Positions 13,257-14,652 of a stretch of 14,652 bases of DNA are shown piece by piece (position 1 is the stretch's first letter; each line of letters starts with the position of its first letter). The notes below the pieces were generated by a model. It saw only the letters and a list, made by a program, of their open reading frames with translations, ran no database searches and had not been told where the DNA came from. Source of the DNA: an uncultured euryarchaeote (lineage in GTDB: Archaea; Thermoplasmatota; Poseidoniia; Poseidoniales; Poseidoniaceae); assembly GCA_937892665.1 (NCBI GenBank), contig CALBJF010000163.1, positions 1 through 14,652 on the forward strand. Direction: 5' to 3'. Position numbers and translations under genes: made by a program.

Positions 13257-14652
13257 TCAGATAGATGAAAGTCGAGGTCTCCACCAACGCAGAGTAAGTG
13301 AATTTGCAACAACACTCAATGAGGATAATGCCATGGCTGCAGCAGCAAATGCAGGTGGTAAGAGCCAACCAGTCCAGGGTAAGAATAAGCCCATAGCAAG
13401 AGGAATTCCGATTAAGTTGTAGACAAAGGCCCATCCCAGATTGCTTCGAATCTTCCGCATTGTAACTTGACCAAGTTCCAGAGCTGAAACAGCATCCAGT
13501 AGATCATTACGAACCAATACAATGTCTGCTGAGTCAAGAGCAATATCGCTTCCAGCACCCATGGCAATACCGACATCTGCAGTCGCTAAGGCTGCAGCAT
13601 CGTTGATTCCATCACCCACCATTGCAACACATGCTCCATCTTGTTGCAATTTCGAAATATAGTCTGCTTTTTCATCTGGGCGTACGTTAGATACGACGGT
13701 TGTAATTCCACATTCCTTTGCGATTTGCTGAGCAGTCTCATCACGATCTCCTGTTAGCATAATGACTTCAAGGTTGGATTGTTGAGCGAATTTAATTGCT
13801 GAAATGGTTGATTCTCTGAGTCGATCTGTGGTTTCAATCCATCCAAGCAATTGTGCTCCTTTGGATACGAAAGCCAGTGTTGAGCCCTTTCTCGCAGCAG
13901 ATTGTATTTCCTCTTGATGACTGCTAAGGTCGACGCTGACATGCTCCATGAGTGGTTCATTTCCAATAGCAACAACCTCATCATCAAGCCGTCCAACAAG
14001 CCCCATTCCACCCATACTCTCGATGGCAGTCACATCTGGTCTTTCCTTGGTCACATTTGACCATGAGGCAAGAATCGCTTCAGCCATTGGATGAGTAGAG
14101 GCGTATTCGAGTGAAGCGGCTATGCCAAGAATTTCACGTACTTCACCATCGATCAATTCGATGTGAGATACCTTTGGTTTCCCGGTTGTTAATGTTCCAG
14201 TCTTGTCAACAACGAGTGTTGTTGTTGCATGAGATCGCTCAAGTGCTTCAATGCCTTTGATGAGCAGGCCATAGCGAGCACCAATTCCAGTTCCCACCAT
14301 GAGTGCAGTAGGTGTTGCTAATCCCAAGGCACAAGGACAAGCAATGACCAATGTCGATACAAGTGCAAGAATCGCAACCTCTCCTCCGGTTCTGCCGTCA
14401 TATCCAGATGATAGCATCCAGAATACGCTTGATGCGAGAGCGCAAAAGAGCACGAATGGCACGAATACTGAGGCGATTTTATCGACCAATCTCTGAACAG
14501 GAGCCTTGCCCATTTGAGCTTCATCCACCATTGAGATGACTCTTGAAAGAATAGTTGAATGGAAGGGTTGGGTGGTAAGAAGAGTCAACGGTGAATCAAG
14601 AACAATCGTTCCACCAATGACCTCATCACCCACTCTACGTCGTACAGGATAG
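13257..14652 (-). CDS. copA: Cu+-exporting P1B-type ATPase, N-terminus beyond the window
   Basis: Partial: 464 residues are visible and the frame is open to the window edge, where it reads YPVRRRVGDEVIGGT, the sequence just after the TGES loop of the actuator domain. The missing part should hold the metal-binding domain(s) and TM1-4. Visible hallmarks in order are the transmembrane Cys-Pro-Cys (ACPCALGLATPTALMVG, near 14320-14345), the phosphorylation site DKTGTLT (near 14205), the nucleotide-binding HP motif (STHPMAEA), TGDRDETA, GDGINDAAALA, a YN pair in TM7 (FVYNLIGIPLAMGLFLPW) and MALSS in TM8. CPC, YN and MxxSS together are the signature of P1B-1 copper(I) exporters. TGDR replaces the commoner TGDN, a tolerated variant. 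It is the last gene on this strand before tRNA-Leu; copper efflux is the expected role. Confidence 0.95.
   Translation of the reverse strand, partial: YPVRRRVGDEVIGGTIVLDSPLTLLTTQPFHSTILSRVISMVDEAQMGKAPVQRLVDKIASVFVPFVLFCALASSVFWMLSSGYDGRTGGEVAILALVSTLVIACPCALGLATPTALMVGTGIGARYGLLIKGIEALERSHATTTLVVDKTGTLTTGKPKVSHIELIDGEVREILGIAASLEYASTHPMAEAILASWSNVTKERPDVTAIESMGGMGLVGRLDDEVVAIGNEPLMEHVSVDLSSHQEEIQSAARKGSTLAFVSKGAQLLGWIETTDRLRESTISAIKFAQQSNLEVIMLTGDRDETAQQIAKECGITTVVSNVRPDEKADYISKLQQDGACVAMVGDGINDAAALATADVGIAMGAGSDIALDSADIVLVRNDLLDAVSALELGQVTMRKIRSNLGWAFVYNLIGIPLAMGLFLPWTGWLLPPAFAAAAMALSSLSVVANSLTLRWWRPRLSSI

Noticed and set aside
1..14652. Mobile element, phage or defence system
   Set aside because: No transposase, integrase, nuclease/helicase cluster, terminal inverted repeats or target duplications were seen; gene content is housekeeping plus envelope functions.

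Overview
The window looks like a piece of chromosome from an uncultivated archaeon of the Euryarchaeota/Thermoplasmatota side, most likely a marine Poseidoniales (Marine Group II) or related lineage. The archaeal assignment is firm: ribosomal protein L21e, the RNA polymerase subunit Rpo4/RpoF, a DUF655 protein and Pus10 are archaeal/eukaryotic families, and rpl21e-rpoF-DUF655-rsmA is a well-known euryarchaeal gene order. The lineage guess is inference from moderate AT content, marine-style lipoproteins, a large MMPL protein and mixed use of Shine-Dalgarno (SD) and apparently leaderless starts.

Layout: one gene, a secreted DUF4874/DUF4832 lipoprotein (45-1382), is on the plus strand. Everything else is on the minus strand and is best read from right to left. 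The right edge holds the C-terminal two thirds of a Cu+ P-type ATPase (13257 to the edge), then tRNA-Leu(UAG) with an encoded CCA end, a class V aminotransferase, an M28 metallopeptidase lipoprotein and a 1042-residue RND/MMPL membrane protein. After that comes the informational block: pus10, rpl21e, rpoF, DUF655, rsmA/ksgA. It is followed by three less understood genes: a helix-hairpin-helix/coiled-coil/zinc-ribbon protein, a plant-type [2Fe-2S] ferredoxin, and a 49-residue single-pass membrane peptide. The last of these converges on the DUF4832 gene with only 26 bp between the stops. Gene density is very high and no intergenic gap exceeds about 100 bp.

How the genes fit together: rpl21e-rpoF-DUF655-rsmA are spaced by 9 bp, 22 bp and a 4-bp overlap, so they are almost certainly one transcript for ribosome and polymerase production. 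Pus10 (tRNA pseudouridine 54/55) and RsmA (16S rRNA dimethyladenosine) add RNA modification to the same block. The zinc-ribbon protein, ferredoxin and membrane peptide follow in the same direction and may be carried on the same transcript. The MMPL, M28 and aminotransferase genes form a second co-directional group concerned with envelope or secreted functions.

Most interesting points: (1) the ferredoxin has no good start codon that keeps its first beta strand. Its frame continues directly from the TGA of the upstream gene, and one extra T in a T5 run would give a clean ATG start. (2) A conserved-looking 49-aa membrane peptide lies immediately downstream of it. (3) Pus10 carries an inserted basic linker plus a SAP-like nucleic-acid-binding motif. 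I saw no CRISPR array, IS element, phage module or recognisable defence system.
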